Shown here one piece after another: positions 55,917 to 64,000 of a stretch of 64,000 nt of DNA. Source of the stretch: JACMLX01 sp031374935 (GTDB lineage Bacteria > Gemmatimonadota > Gemmatimonadetes > Gemmatimonadales > Gemmatimonadaceae); NCBI GenBank assembly GCA_031374935.1, contig JANMHB010000092.1, forward strand, positions 1-64,000, written 5' to 3'. How positions within the stretch are numbered: the stretch's first letter is position 1; every line of letters begins with the position of its first letter. The notes below the pieces were generated by a model, which was not told the DNA's origin, did not search any database, and worked only from the letters and a program-made list of their open reading frames with translations. The position numbers and the translations under genes were made by a program.

Positions 55917-57329
55917 ATGATGCTCTCGCGTTGCCTCTTTGCCTGCCTGCTCCTGCCGGCTGCTGCCGGAGCGCAGGCGGTTCTCACGCCACATCAGCGC
56001 GCCGCCCGCGAGGTCTACGAGCAGCTGGTCGAGATCAACACGGTGGACTCGGTGGGCTCGGTGACGACCGCGGTGCAGGCCATGGCCGCCCGCTTCCGCG
56101 CGGCGGGGTTTCCTGCCGCCGACATCCACATCGTCGTCCCGCCAGGCAAGCCGACCAAGGGCAACCTGGTCGTCCGCTACCGCGGTCGCGGCGGCGCGCT
56201 CAAGCCCGTGCTGCTGCTGGCCCATCTGGATGTCGTCGCCGCACTGCGCAGCGACTGGTCGCGTGATCCATTCGAGCTGCAGGAAGCGAACGGCTTCTTC
56301 TACGGCCGCGGCACCGCCGATGACAAGGCAATGGCGTCGATGTTCGTCGCCAATCTGCTGCGCTACAAGCGTGAAGGCTTCGTCCCGGCCCGTGACCTGA
56401 TTCTCGCGCTGACTGCCGATGAGGAAGGCGGCGATGGCAACGGGGTGGAGTTTCTGGTGCAGAATCACCGGGCGCTGATCGATGCGGCGTATGCCATCAA
56501 TGAAGGGGGCGGTGGCACCCTCAGCGGAACCACACCGCTGTTCCACTCGGTGCAGGCCGCCGAGAAGGTGCCGGTGAATTTCACGCTGACCGTGCTCAAT
56601 CCCGGTGGCCATTCCAGCGTGCCGCGGCCGGACAACGCGATCAACCAGCTGGCGGCGGGCCTGGTGAATCTGGCGCGCTACACCTTTCCCGTTGCGCTCA
56701 ACGCGATCACCAAGCCCTTCCTCGAAGAAACGGCGAAGGTCGAGAAGCCCGAGGTGGCGGCGGCAATGCGCGCAGTCGCGGCGAATCCCCGGGATTCGGC
56801 GGCGGCGGCGGCACTGTCGCGTGATCCGCGCTACTCCTCGATGTTGCGCACCTCGTGCGTGGCCACTCGGCTCGGCGGCGGCCACGCCTACAACGCGCTG
56901 CCGCAGACCGCCACGGCAAACGTGAACTGCCGCATCGTGCCGACATCCAGCCTCGAGGAGGTGCAGGCCACCATCGCGCGGGTGGTGAACGACACCGCGA
57001 TCCGGGTCACACTGATGAAGGAATCGGCGGAGAAGTTCGGCGCGGCACCCGATGCCATCGAGCCGACGCTGCTCGCGACGACGACGTCGCTGACGAAGCA
57101 GACGTGGGGCGACATTCCCGTCATTCCGACCATGAGCACCGGTGCCACCGATGGCCGGTTCCTGCGGGCGGCCGGCATTCCCACCTACGGCGTCAGTGGC
57201 ATCTTCTCGGTGCCGGGTGAGAACAACGCGCACGGGCGCGATGAGAAGCTGCGAGTGAAGTCGTTCTACGAGGGCCTCGAGTTTCTGTATCAGCTGGTGA
57301 AGCAGGTCTCGGGTACGATTGCCATGTAG
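55917..57329 (+). CDS. Exported M20/M28-like metallopeptidase
   Basis: 470-aa dinuclear zinc peptidase of the M20 family (dipeptidase/carboxypeptidase type). A signal peptide (about 1-20, MMLSRCLFACLLLPAAAGAQ) is followed by HLDVV with His103 and Asp105, GRGTADDKA with Asp135, and ALTADEEGG with Glu169/Glu170. A dimerisation lid (PGGHSSVPRPDNAI) is present. It would act in the periplasm on peptides. It follows dps by 38 bp, and the next ECF sigma gene follows by another 38 bp. Confidence 0.9.
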   Translation: MMLSRCLFACLLLPAAAGAQAVLTPHQRAAREVYEQLVEINTVDSVGSVTTAVQAMAARFRAAGFPAADIHIVVPPGKPTKGNLVVRYRGRGGALKPVLLLAHLDVVAALRSDWSRDPFELQEANGFFYGRGTADDKAMASMFVANLLRYKREGFVPARDLILALTADEEGGDGNGVEFLVQNHRALIDAAYAINEGGGGTLSGTTPLFHSVQAAEKVPVNFTLTVLNPGGHSSVPRPDNAINQLAAGLVNLARYTFPVALNAITKPFLEETAKVEKPEVAAAMRAVAANPRDSAAAAALSRDPRYSSMLRTSCVATRLGGGHAYNALPQTATANVNCRIVPTSSLEEVQATIARVVNDTAIRVTLMKESAEKFGAAPDAIEPTLLATTTSLTKQTWGDIPVIPTMSTGATDGRFLRAAGIPTYGVSGIFSVPGENNAHGRDEKLRVKSFYEGLEFLYQLVKQVSGTIAM

Positions 57330-57367
57330 GCGGCTGTACCTGGTCGTGCTGTGGCCGAGCGCACCCG

Positions 57368-57919
57368 ATGATTGATTTGCCCCCTGACTGCGTCGCGCGC
57401 GTTCGAGAGGGCGATCTGGGGGCGTTCGAGGCGCTCTATCGCGCGATGCACGCACCGTTGCTCGCCTTCGGCACGCGATACGTGGGGGACACGGCGCGTG
57501 CCGAGGAGCTGGTACAGGATCTGTTCTTCGATCTCTGGCGCGGTCGGGAGGCCTGGACCGTCACCGGCAGCGTCACGGCGTATCTGTACGCTGCGCTGCG
57601 CAATCGCGCGTTGAACGTGCGGCGCCGCGATACCGTCGAAACGGCGTGGGCCGAGGACGCGTCGCAGGAACCGGCGCTGGCGCTGCAGAGCAGTGTGCCA
57701 ACCGCTGATGTCGTGCTGGAGTCGAATGAACTCGTCGCACAGCTTGCCGCGGCCATGACGCGCCTGCCGGAGCGCTGCGGGCTGATCATGCAGATGCGGT
57801 GGCACGGCGGACTGAGTTACGCCGAAATCGCCACCGTGCTTGGCATTTCACCGAAGGGCGTGGAGAACCAGCTGGCCCGGGGACTCAAGGCCCTGCGGGT
57901 GGCGTTCGGTGTGGGGTGA
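57368..57919 (+). CDS. ECF sigma factor (FecI-like)
   Basis: 183-aa sigma factor of the iron/uptake type. Region 2: LGAFEALYRAMHAPLLAFG with AEELVQDLFFDLWRGREAW; region 4: LPERCGLIMQMRWHGGLSYA with EIATVLGISPKGVENQLARG. It precedes fecR, the TonB receptor and a DUF4249 gene on the same strand, the order seen in cell-surface signalling operons. Start ATG 57368. Confidence 0.9.
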   Translation: MIDLPPDCVARVREGDLGAFEALYRAMHAPLLAFGTRYVGDTARAEELVQDLFFDLWRGREAWTVTGSVTAYLYAALRNRALNVRRRDTVETAWAEDASQEPALALQSSVPTADVVLESNELVAQLAAAMTRLPERCGLIMQMRWHGGLSYAEIATVLGISPKGVENQLARGLKALRVAFGVG

Positions 57920-57982
57920 TCTCCCCGCGGCGTGGGGATTTTGCCGAGGGGCGTGTCTCATTCGCGTCTCACTCCCCGGACC

Positions 57983-58996
57983 ATGACCAACGACGACCCG
58001 ATTTCCGAACTGCAGCTGGACCGATATCTGGCCGGCGACCTGCCTGCCGATGAGCGCGCGCGAGTTCAGGCGTGGCTCGACGCGAACCCAGCCGCCGCTG
58101 CAGTGGGAGGCGCGTTGCCTGTGGCCGCGCTTGGGGAAGCGGCACGCGCCGGCACCGATCAGTCGTGGCGTGCGCTCTCTGCTCGCCTCGAGGCCGCCGG
58201 CGAACACGACCAGCTCGGGGCGCGCCGCGCTCGCGAGGGCGACACCGGCCCGCGTCGACGCGGGCACCGCACTGCGATGCGCGTCGCGGCGGCGCTGATC
58301 GTCATCGTTGGCGGCGCCGCGAGCTGGCGGGCCGCGACCGTGCACCGAGGCGGTGGCGCGATCGAGGCCCCACTGGGACGCGACATCACCGCCACGCTGC
58401 CCGACGGTACGCGCATCACGCTGGCGCCGGGCAGCCGGGCGACCTGGTCGGCGAGCTACGGCAGCGGACGTCGCGACATCGTGCTGGAAGGAGAAGCGCT
58501 CTTCGACGTCGTGCACGACGCCGCGCATCCGTTTCTGGTCCATGCCCGCCATGCCATCGCCGAGGATATCGGGACACGTTTCGTGGTGCGCGCGTGGCCG
58601 GAACTGGCCGCGGTCGATGTCGCCGTGGACGAAGGGATCGTCGCACTCGCGGACACACTCGACGCGCGGGCTGCTCGCGGAGTTGAACTGCGTCCCGGGC
58701 AGCGTGGTCGGCTGGCGCCAGGTGGGACGGTGGTGATCAGTGCCGATGCCGAGTCGGCACTGGCCTGGACGCGCGGTCAGCTCGCATTCGAGAACGAACC
58801 GCTGCGCACCGTGCTGCCGGCGATCAGTCGTCGCTTCGATGTCGACCTCCGGGCCGATCCAGCGCTCGCTGACCGACTGCTCTCGGCGCGCTTTGCTCCG
58901 CAGTCGCTGCAGGACGTTCTCGATGCCCTGACGCTGTCACTCGATGTGCGTGTCGTACGATCCGGCCGTACGATCACTCTCTTGCCAGCGTCATGA
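57983..58996 (+). CDS. FecR-like anti-sigma/signal transducer
   Basis: 337-aa protein with an N-terminal cytoplasmic DUF4880-like region (LQLDRYLAGDLPADERARVQ), one membrane helix (about 96-113, RVAAALIVIVGGAASW) and a periplasmic FecR domain: RDITATLPDGTRITLAPGSR, EALFDVVHDAAHPFLVHARH, DIGTRFVVRAWP. It ends in a short STN-like segment, FENEPLRTVLPAISRRFDVD. FecR carries the signal from the loaded outer-membrane receptor to the sigma factor. Its stop overlaps the receptor start (ATGA). Confidence 0.88.
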   Translation: MTNDDPISELQLDRYLAGDLPADERARVQAWLDANPAAAAVGGALPVAALGEAARAGTDQSWRALSARLEAAGEHDQLGARRAREGDTGPRRRGHRTAMRVAAALIVIVGGAASWRAATVHRGGGAIEAPLGRDITATLPDGTRITLAPGSRATWSASYGSGRRDIVLEGEALFDVVHDAAHPFLVHARHAIAEDIGTRFVVRAWPELAAVDVAVDEGIVALADTLDARAARGVELRPGQRGRLAPGGTVVISADAESALAWTRGQLAFENEPLRTVLPAISRRFDVDLRADPALADRLLSARFAPQSLQDVLDALTLSLDVRVVRSGRTITLLPAS

Positions 58997-61746
58997 TGAT
59001 CCGAACCCTGTTCCGCTGCGCGCTGCTCCTGCTCTGCATCGCGGCACTGCTGACGGCGCAAGGCAGGCCCGCTGCCGCGTCGGACACACCAACACGGTTC
59101 ACGCCGCTGGCAACCGCCGTGCCCACCGACGGGCCGTTGCAGACGCCGGTGACGCTGGATGTCGCCGACCGGCCATTGTCGGGCATTCTGACGGAGATTG
59201 CCCGCCAGGCGCGCCTGCCATTCGCCGCCGATCCGTCGCTGCCGGGCATGCGGACTCCGCGCCGATTTCAGGTGCGCGACGTACCGGCGGGCGAGGCCAT
59301 TCAACGCGCACTCGCCGGCACCACGCTGCGCGCGATGGTGAGTACGTCCGGCCAGGTCGTGATCCGGCAGCAGGCGAGTTCCGGCAGTCGCGACGATCAG
59401 AGTGTTCAGCCCGCGCCACGCGTGCGGCTGAGCGGCTACGTGCGCAGTCTGGCCAGCCTCGAGGTGGTTCGCCGCGCGCTGATCAGTGCCGACAACGAGA
59501 GCGTGCGCGTCGAGAGCAACGAGGACGGGTTTTACTCCGTGCTGCTCGTGCCCGGGACGCATCACCTGCGGATCCGCGCCATCGGATACGCGCCGCTGGA
59601 TACCTCGATCACGTTGTCAGGCAGCGTGACGCGCGATCTGCTGATGGCCACGCGCAAGGTGACGCTGGCCGCCGTCACGGTGCAGGCCGACAGCAAGGGC
59701 GACCGGCCGGACCTCGATCCGCGCACCCCGGACATGAGTGTCGTGCGGCTCGACCTTGCGGCGGTGAAGCTGTTGCCGCCGGTGCTCGGCGAACCCGACC
59801 CGATTCGCAGCCTGACACTGCTGCCCGGCGTGTCGCTCTCGAGCGACGCATCGACGGCGTTCAGCGTGCGCGGTGGTGCGGCCGACCAGAATCTGTTCCT
59901 CCTGGACGAGGCGACGATCTACAATCCCAGTCATATCCTCGGTTTTCTGTCGACCTTCAACACCGATGCCGTCGACAACGTCACCCTGTACAAGGGGGCG
60001 ATCCCGGCGCGGTTCGGCGGACGCTTGTCCTCGGTGGTCGATGTGCGGCAGCGGGAGGGCAACGCCAATGAGTTCAATGGCTCGGCGGCCATCGGTCTGC
60101 TGGCGAGCCGGCTGGCGCTGGAAGGACCGCTCCCCGGCAAGCGAGGGTCGTACATGTTCGCCGCACGGCGATCGTACGCCGACGTCTTCACGCGCGCGTC
60201 GAGTGACTCCGTGATCCGCAACAGCAAGGCGTACTTCTACGACGTGAATGCCAAGACGAACCTGCGCCTTGGCACGAGCGGTGCACTGCTCCTGTCCGGA
60301 TACCTCGGCCGCGATCGCTTCGGGCAGGGGGCCGGGTTCAGCGCCGGCTGGGGCAACAAGGCCGCAACACTCCGCTGGAATCAGGCCTTTGGCGGCAGGC
60401 TGTTCTCCAAGGTCACCACCGCATTCGGTGACTACGACTATCTGCTGGACGTGCCGATCGACACGCGCGATTCGATCTCCTGGCGATCGCGCATCCGGAG
60501 CCTCGATGTGAAGGTCGATCAGACACTGTACCTCTCCGAGAACAACTCGATCGAATTCGGCGTGCAGTACACCGATCAGGAGTTTCGACCCGGCACGGTG
60601 ACGCCGCGTGGATCGGAAGCCACCATTCAGCGGCGCGAGGTGCCCACGCGTTTCGGCATTGCACCGGCGGCGTACCTCGGCCAGGACCTGAAGTTCGGCA
60701 CGCGGTTCGCGCTCCGATACGGATTGCGATACAGCGGCTTCGTTCGACGGGGCGCCGCCACGATCTATCGATATCGCGATGATGCACCGGTGGTGTACAA
60801 CGCCTCACTGGCACGCTACGAACCGGGCGTGCTGCGCGACAGTCTGGTGTATCGCCGCGGGCAACGCGTGGCGTCGTTCGGTGGATGGGAGCCGCGCATC
60901 TCCGGGCGACTGATGCTTGGCGACGCCTCGAGTGTGAAGGCCAGCTACTCACGCACACAACAGTTCCTGTCGCTGGCGTCGAAGACCAACTCCGTCAGTC
61001 CGCTGGATGTGTGGGAGCCGGTGGGTCCCTACGTGAAGCCGCTGGTGTCGGACCAGTTCGCGCTGGGCTTCAGCCGCGCGACGGCCGACTACGAACTGTC
61101 GGTCGAGGCGTACTACAAGGTGTCGGAGAACCTGGTTGACTTCATCGACGGCGCAGATGTGGTGCTCAACCCGCGTATCGAGACACTGCTGGTGCAAGGC
61201 AACGGTCGCGCGTATGGCATGGAACTGCTGGCGCGGCGCAGTACCGGACGGGTGACGGGCTGGGTGAGCTACACGCTCGGTCGAGCCGAGCAGCGCTTCC
61301 CGGTGCCGGCGCGCGCCGGCGCAGCCCTCGGCGGCGGCATCAACGGCGGGAAGTACTATCCCGGCCCATTCGACAAGACACACAATCTCTCGGTGGTTGC
61401 GATCCGGCCGCTGGGCCGGAAGTGGACCATCGGATCGACATTCTCGCTGGCCAGCGGCTTGCCCGCCACGTTCCCCGTGGCGCGGTATCAGATCGACGGC
61501 CTGCTGGTGACGGAGTACGGCGCGCGCAACTCATCGCGGCTGCCGCTCTATCATCGGCTCGATCTGAGCGCCACGCGCAAGTATGCGCGTGGCGAACTGC
61601 AGCTCGGTGTGCTCAACGCCTACAACCGCTTCAACGCGCAGGCACTTCGGTTCCGTCAGCAGCTGGCGAATCCGCTGGTGGCCGAGGCGGTGCAGACCTC
61701 GATCTTCGGCATCGTGCCGAGCATCACCTACGCGTTCCATTTCTGA
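58993..61746 (+). CDS. TonB-dependent outer-membrane receptor with STN domain
   Basis: 917-aa TonB receptor. Signal peptide about 1-29. STN signalling domain 50-126, starting TPVTLDVADRPLSGILTEIA, which in FecA-type receptors contacts FecR. A carboxypeptidase-regulatory-like Ig domain (about 143-220) includes ESNEDGFYSVLLVPGTHHLR. The plug (about 240-345) has VRGGAADQNLFLLDEATIYN and SHILGFLSTFNTDAVDNVTL, and a 22-strand-type barrel follows to SITYAFHF with terminal Phe. The ligand is unknown. The upstream sigma and FecR genes suggest that ligand binding switches on this operon's own transcription. Confidence 0.92.
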   Translation: MMIRTLFRCALLLLCIAALLTAQGRPAAASDTPTRFTPLATAVPTDGPLQTPVTLDVADRPLSGILTEIARQARLPFAADPSLPGMRTPRRFQVRDVPAGEAIQRALAGTTLRAMVSTSGQVVIRQQASSGSRDDQSVQPAPRVRLSGYVRSLASLEVVRRALISADNESVRVESNEDGFYSVLLVPGTHHLRIRAIGYAPLDTSITLSGSVTRDLLMATRKVTLAAVTVQADSKGDRPDLDPRTPDMSVVRLDLAAVKLLPPVLGEPDPIRSLTLLPGVSLSSDASTAFSVRGGAADQNLFLLDEATIYNPSHILGFLSTFNTDAVDNVTLYKGAIPARFGGRLSSVVDVRQREGNANEFNGSAAIGLLASRLALEGPLPGKRGSYMFAARRSYADVFTRASSDSVIRNSKAYFYDVNAKTNLRLGTSGALLLSGYLGRDRFGQGAGFSAGWGNKAATLRWNQAFGGRLFSKVTTAFGDYDYLLDVPIDTRDSISWRSRIRSLDVKVDQTLYLSENNSIEFGVQYTDQEFRPGTVTPRGSEATIQRREVPTRFGIAPAAYLGQDLKFGTRFALRYGLRYSGFVRRGAATIYRYRDDAPVVYNASLARYEPGVLRDSLVYRRGQRVASFGGWEPRISGRLMLGDASSVKASYSRTQQFLSLASKTNSVSPLDVWEPVGPYVKPLVSDQFALGFSRATADYELSVEAYYKVSENLVDFIDGADVVLNPRIETLLVQGNGRAYGMELLARRSTGRVTGWVSYTLGRAEQRFPVPARAGAALGGGINGGKYYPGPFDKTHNLSVVAIRPLGRKWTIGSTFSLASGLPATFPVARYQIDGLLVTEYGARNSSRLPLYHRLDLSATRKYARGELQLGVLNAYNRFNAQALRFRQQLANPLVAEAVQTSIFGIVPSITYAFHF

Positions 61747-61758
61747 GTGACGATCACC

Positions 61759-62607
61759 ATGCGACGGATCATGCTGACGCTGTTGTGCTCCACTGCGGTC
61801 GGCTGCGAGCGGATCGTGAGTGTCTCGGTGCCGGACAGTCCACCGCGACTGGTGGTGGAGGCGCGCCTGGAGCGCGTGCGCAGTGCCGTGAGTGGCACGC
61901 AGCGCATACGGCTCACGACCACCGACCGGTACTTCTCCACCGCCGCACCACCACCCGCACGCGGCGCGGTGGTGCGCGTGGTGGATGACTCGGGCAAGGT
62001 CGTGCCGTTCGCCGAACTGGCCACTGAGCCAGGGACATACGAGACCACGGTCTTCGTCATTGCCGTGGGGCGCAGCTACACGCTGCGCATCACCTATCAG
62101 GGCGAGGAATACGTGTCGACCGAAACGACGCAACCTGCGGTCGCCATCGACTCGCTCTGGTTCATCGATCGCATTGCGACGATCAGTCCACAGGCCGGCT
62201 TGCGGGCCACGATCGGGCTGCGTGACCCCGTCGGTGTGAAGAACTTCTATCTCTGGGACCAGATCGTGAACGGGCGTCGCGTGGTCCGGCCCGATTCGGT
62301 GGGCTACTTCAGGGTGGTGGCCTCCGATGACCTCAGCGACGGCACACGGCTCCGCCGGTTTCAGCCCTACGACGGCGTGATCGTGACGCGTGGGCAGCAG
62401 GTGACAGTGCGGCAGGTTGCCATTTCCGAGCAGGCCTATCGGTTCTACAGTGCGTTGTCGGAACAGGGCTTGAACGATGGGTCGCCCTTTGGGGTGCCGC
62501 CTTCGAGCCTTCGGGGGAACGTGGCGAATCTGACGACACCGGCGAAGCATGGCCTGGGCTACTTCATTGTTGCCGAGGTCACCGAGGTGGAAGGGCAGGT
62601 GCCGTAA
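61759..62607 (+). CDS. DUF4249 family outer-membrane lipoprotein
   Basis: 282-aa lipoprotein, probably exposed on the outer membrane. Short signal with lipobox TAVGC, then beta-strand-rich DUF4249 body: PPRLVVEARLERVRSAVSGT, VRVVDDSGKVVPFAELATEP, GRSYTLRITYQGEEYVSTET and NFYLWDQIVNGRRV. DUF4249 proteins accompany TonB receptors in Bacteroidota, perhaps as a surface substrate-capture partner. ATG 61759 gives the better lipoprotein signal; GTG 61747 is the earlier start. The following 299 bp (62608-62906) contain no supported gene. Confidence 0.85.
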   Translation: MRRIMLTLLCSTAVGCERIVSVSVPDSPPRLVVEARLERVRSAVSGTQRIRLTTTDRYFSTAAPPPARGAVVRVVDDSGKVVPFAELATEPGTYETTVFVIAVGRSYTLRITYQGEEYVSTETTQPAVAIDSLWFIDRIATISPQAGLRATIGLRDPVGVKNFYLWDQIVNGRRVVRPDSVGYFRVVASDDLSDGTRLRRFQPYDGVIVTRGQQVTVRQVAISEQAYRFYSALSEQGLNDGSPFGVPPSSLRGNVANLTTPAKHGLGYFIVAEVTEVEGQVP

Positions 62608-62906
62608 TGTGTTTGCGCTCGGCAGCCAGCGGCGGGTGGTATGGCTCTTGCCTAGTTGCCTTTGTGGGCTTTCTCGCGTGATCGACGTGGATGACGCGGC
62701 GCCATTGGCTTGGGTCTCTTTTGCCGCTTCGCCGCGGTTTCCGTCGTCCACGATGTTGTTCCCATGCCTCCGATGCGGAGGCCGCGAAAAAGGCGGACCC
62801 GGTGCATTCCGGTGACGCGGAGCCAGGACGTGCTGTTGGGGCGACACGCCGGTCGCACCACGCGAGTCTGGCTTCCCGATGGAAGGCATACTCATCGGAG
62901 ACGGGC

Positions 62907-64000
62907 ATGGGCACGCAGTCGAACATCTTCCGCTCCGCGATCGCGGCGCTGGCTATCCTCACGGCAGGGTGTGCCGATCAGCGCAGTCTCACGTCGGCCG
63001 AGCCGCAACTCGCGGTTGCGACGTTGCGGTCGACGACCGTTGCACCGGCGAGTGCCACGATCCCGGCCGGTGGGACCACGCAGCTGTCGGCGACGTTCCG
63101 CGACCGCCGTGGTCGCCTCGTCCCCGATGCCGTGTTCCTCTGGGCCAGCGCGAATCCCGCGGTTGCGACGGTCTCCGCCACGGGACTGGTGACCGGTGTT
63201 GCTGCTGGCAGCGTCGCGATTACCGCGACCCGAAATGGCGCCGTCGGGAGCTCACAGATCACCGTGAGTGGGGTTACCCCACCGCCCCCCCCACCCCCTC
63301 CGCCGGTGGCCGGCGATGTGTCATTCCTGATCGATGGCAGCGCGACTTATCCGATTTCGCGCTTCATCTACGGTGGGAACTTCATCAACGAAGCCGGCGC
63401 GTTCAACAACGCCACGGTGCCCACCGAGTTCACGTTCAACCGGATGGGCGGGAACCGGATGACGGCGTTGAACTGGGAGAACAACTACAGCAACGCTGGT
63501 AACGACTACAACTTCTGGAATACCGCTGACGATCAGAGCGGAACGACGCCAGGTGGATCGGTCAGCCGCCGCGCGACGCCGACCTTCGCGCGAGGCCAGG
63601 CGTTCATGGCCACGGTGCCGATGAGTGGCTATGTCTCGGGTGATGCCTGCAACTGCAACGTCGGGACCAGCGATGCCGATCGTGCCAACCGCCTTGCCAC
63701 ACGATTCCGCGTCAGCCGCGCCACCAAGGGCAGCGCGTTCACGCTGACACCGAATGCGTCGGACGCGTTCGTCTATCAGGACGAGTTCGTGCACTGGTTC
63801 GAGACGACGTATCCGGGGCGCGCCTCGCATCCGACCGCACCGGTCTTCTTCTCGCTCGACAACGAGCCGGATATCTGGCATTCGACGCACAAGGAGATCT
63901 TCAGCGACCTGAATGACAATCAGGCCACGCCGCGGCTGCAGACGTACACCGCATTCAGCGACACCTCGGTCGTGTACGCGAAAGCGATCAAGGCCGTCTC
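62907..64000 (+). CDS. GH44 endoglucanase-like lipoprotein with Ig-like domain (truncated by window end)
   Basis: Partial, 364 codons before the window ends. Lipobox TAGC with Cys22, then a bacterial Ig-like (BIG2) domain (about 38-120) including ATVSATGLVTGVAAGSVAIT, a nine-proline linker (125-133), and the start of a GH44 catalytic barrel: GGNFINEAGAFNNATVPTEF and FNRMGGNRMTALNWENNYSN, then SLDNEPDIWHSTHKEI. Glu320 in the DNEP motif matches the GH44 acid/base. GH44 enzymes cut beta-1,4-glucans (cellulose, xyloglucan). The predicted nucleophile lies beyond the edge. ATG 62907 has ggag 10 bp upstream. No gene after it is visible. A shadow frame at 62879-63502 should be ignored. Confidence 0.85.
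   Translation, partial: MGTQSNIFRSAIAALAILTAGCADQRSLTSAEPQLAVATLRSTTVAPASATIPAGGTTQLSATFRDRRGRLVPDAVFLWASANPAVATVSATGLVTGVAAGSVAITATRNGAVGSSQITVSGVTPPPPPPPPPVAGDVSFLIDGSATYPISRFIYGGNFINEAGAFNNATVPTEFTFNRMGGNRMTALNWENNYSNAGNDYNFWNTADDQSGTTPGGSVSRRATPTFARGQAFMATVPMSGYVSGDACNCNVGTSDADRANRLATRFRVSRATKGSAFTLTPNASDAFVYQDEFVHWFETTYPGRASHPTAPVFFSLDNEPDIWHSTHKEIFSDLNDNQATPRLQTYTAFSDTSVVYAKAIKAV

Noticed and set aside
62785..62830. Sequence resembling a c-di-GMP (GEMM) riboswitch core ahead of the GH44 gene
   Set aside because: GGC...ACC...GACGC..AGCC spacing is suggestive, but the conserved adenines are replaced by G and the second helix does not fold well; a covariance search would be decisive.
1..64000. 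Insertion sequences, prophage, CRISPR arrays, replication origin, rRNA genes
   Set aside because: No transposase, integrase, phage structural genes, regularly spaced repeats, DnaA-box clusters or rRNA segments were seen on either strand.

Overview
This 64 kb window reads as the chromosome of a high-GC, Gram-negative, free-living bacterium. It has outer-membrane proteins, many lipoprotein signals, a TonB-dependent receptor with its own sigma/anti-sigma pair, Tat and Sec exports, and a complete housekeeping set. The mix (TrmD with a GHFKDVDQR motif, DUF4249 lipoprotein, fused WYL regulators, FecI/FecR system) fits Gemmatimonadota or a related FCB lineage best, but that is inference. No phage, transposase, integrase or CRISPR was seen, so the window looks like core chromosome. 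Bases 1-79 exactly copy part of ffh (674-752), so position 1 is probably a contig end with an assembly artefact.

Layout. 0.1-6.1 kb: translation/SRP block ffh, rpsP, rimM, trmD, a lipoprotein gene, rplS, rnhB and a 2,4-dienoyl-CoA-reductase-like SDR. 6.2-11.9 kb: OmpA-type lipoprotein, a membrane-anchored HExxH protein, an MFS carrier, an 11-residue-repeat lipoprotein, a likely broken small gene over a 13-bp tandem repeat, and tRNA-Lys(UUU). 12-16.5 kb: a DUF218 protein, an M48-like membrane protein without its HExxH, and a class II photolyase fused to a renalase-like flavoprotein. 16.6-23.8 kb: PPOX flavoprotein, PAP2 phosphatase, beta-lactamase-like lipoprotein, two lytic transglycosylases, holB-moaC. 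23.9-30.7 kb: purEK, DUF4126, an outer-membrane DUF481-like protein, DinB, dctA, a TSUP permease and a lipase-like hydrolase. 30.9-36 kb: a six-gene minus-strand operon for 5-oxoproline (pxpB-pxpC-pxpA-DUF969-DUF979-DUF2891).

36.2-45.5 kb is the high point. Two giant, translationally coupled genes encode a trifunctional propionyl-CoA synthase (1843 aa) and a bifunctional malonyl-CoA reductase (1234 aa), closed by a strong terminator. Together they would convert malonyl-CoA via 3-hydroxypropionate to propionyl-CoA, the signature segment of the 3-hydroxypropionate bi-cycle known from Chloroflexus, here in an organism that does not look like a Chloroflexus relative. The residues expected for each catalytic site are present.

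45.7-64 kb: TesB thioesterase, penicillin-acylase-type Ntn hydrolase, fused PafB-PafC-like WYL regulator, a fasciclin protein divergent from an ECF sigma/RskA-like pair, a Tat-exported M24 peptidase, Dps, an exported M20 peptidase, and a FecI-FecR-TonB receptor-DUF4249 operon. A GH44 endoglucanase-like lipoprotein gene runs off the right edge.
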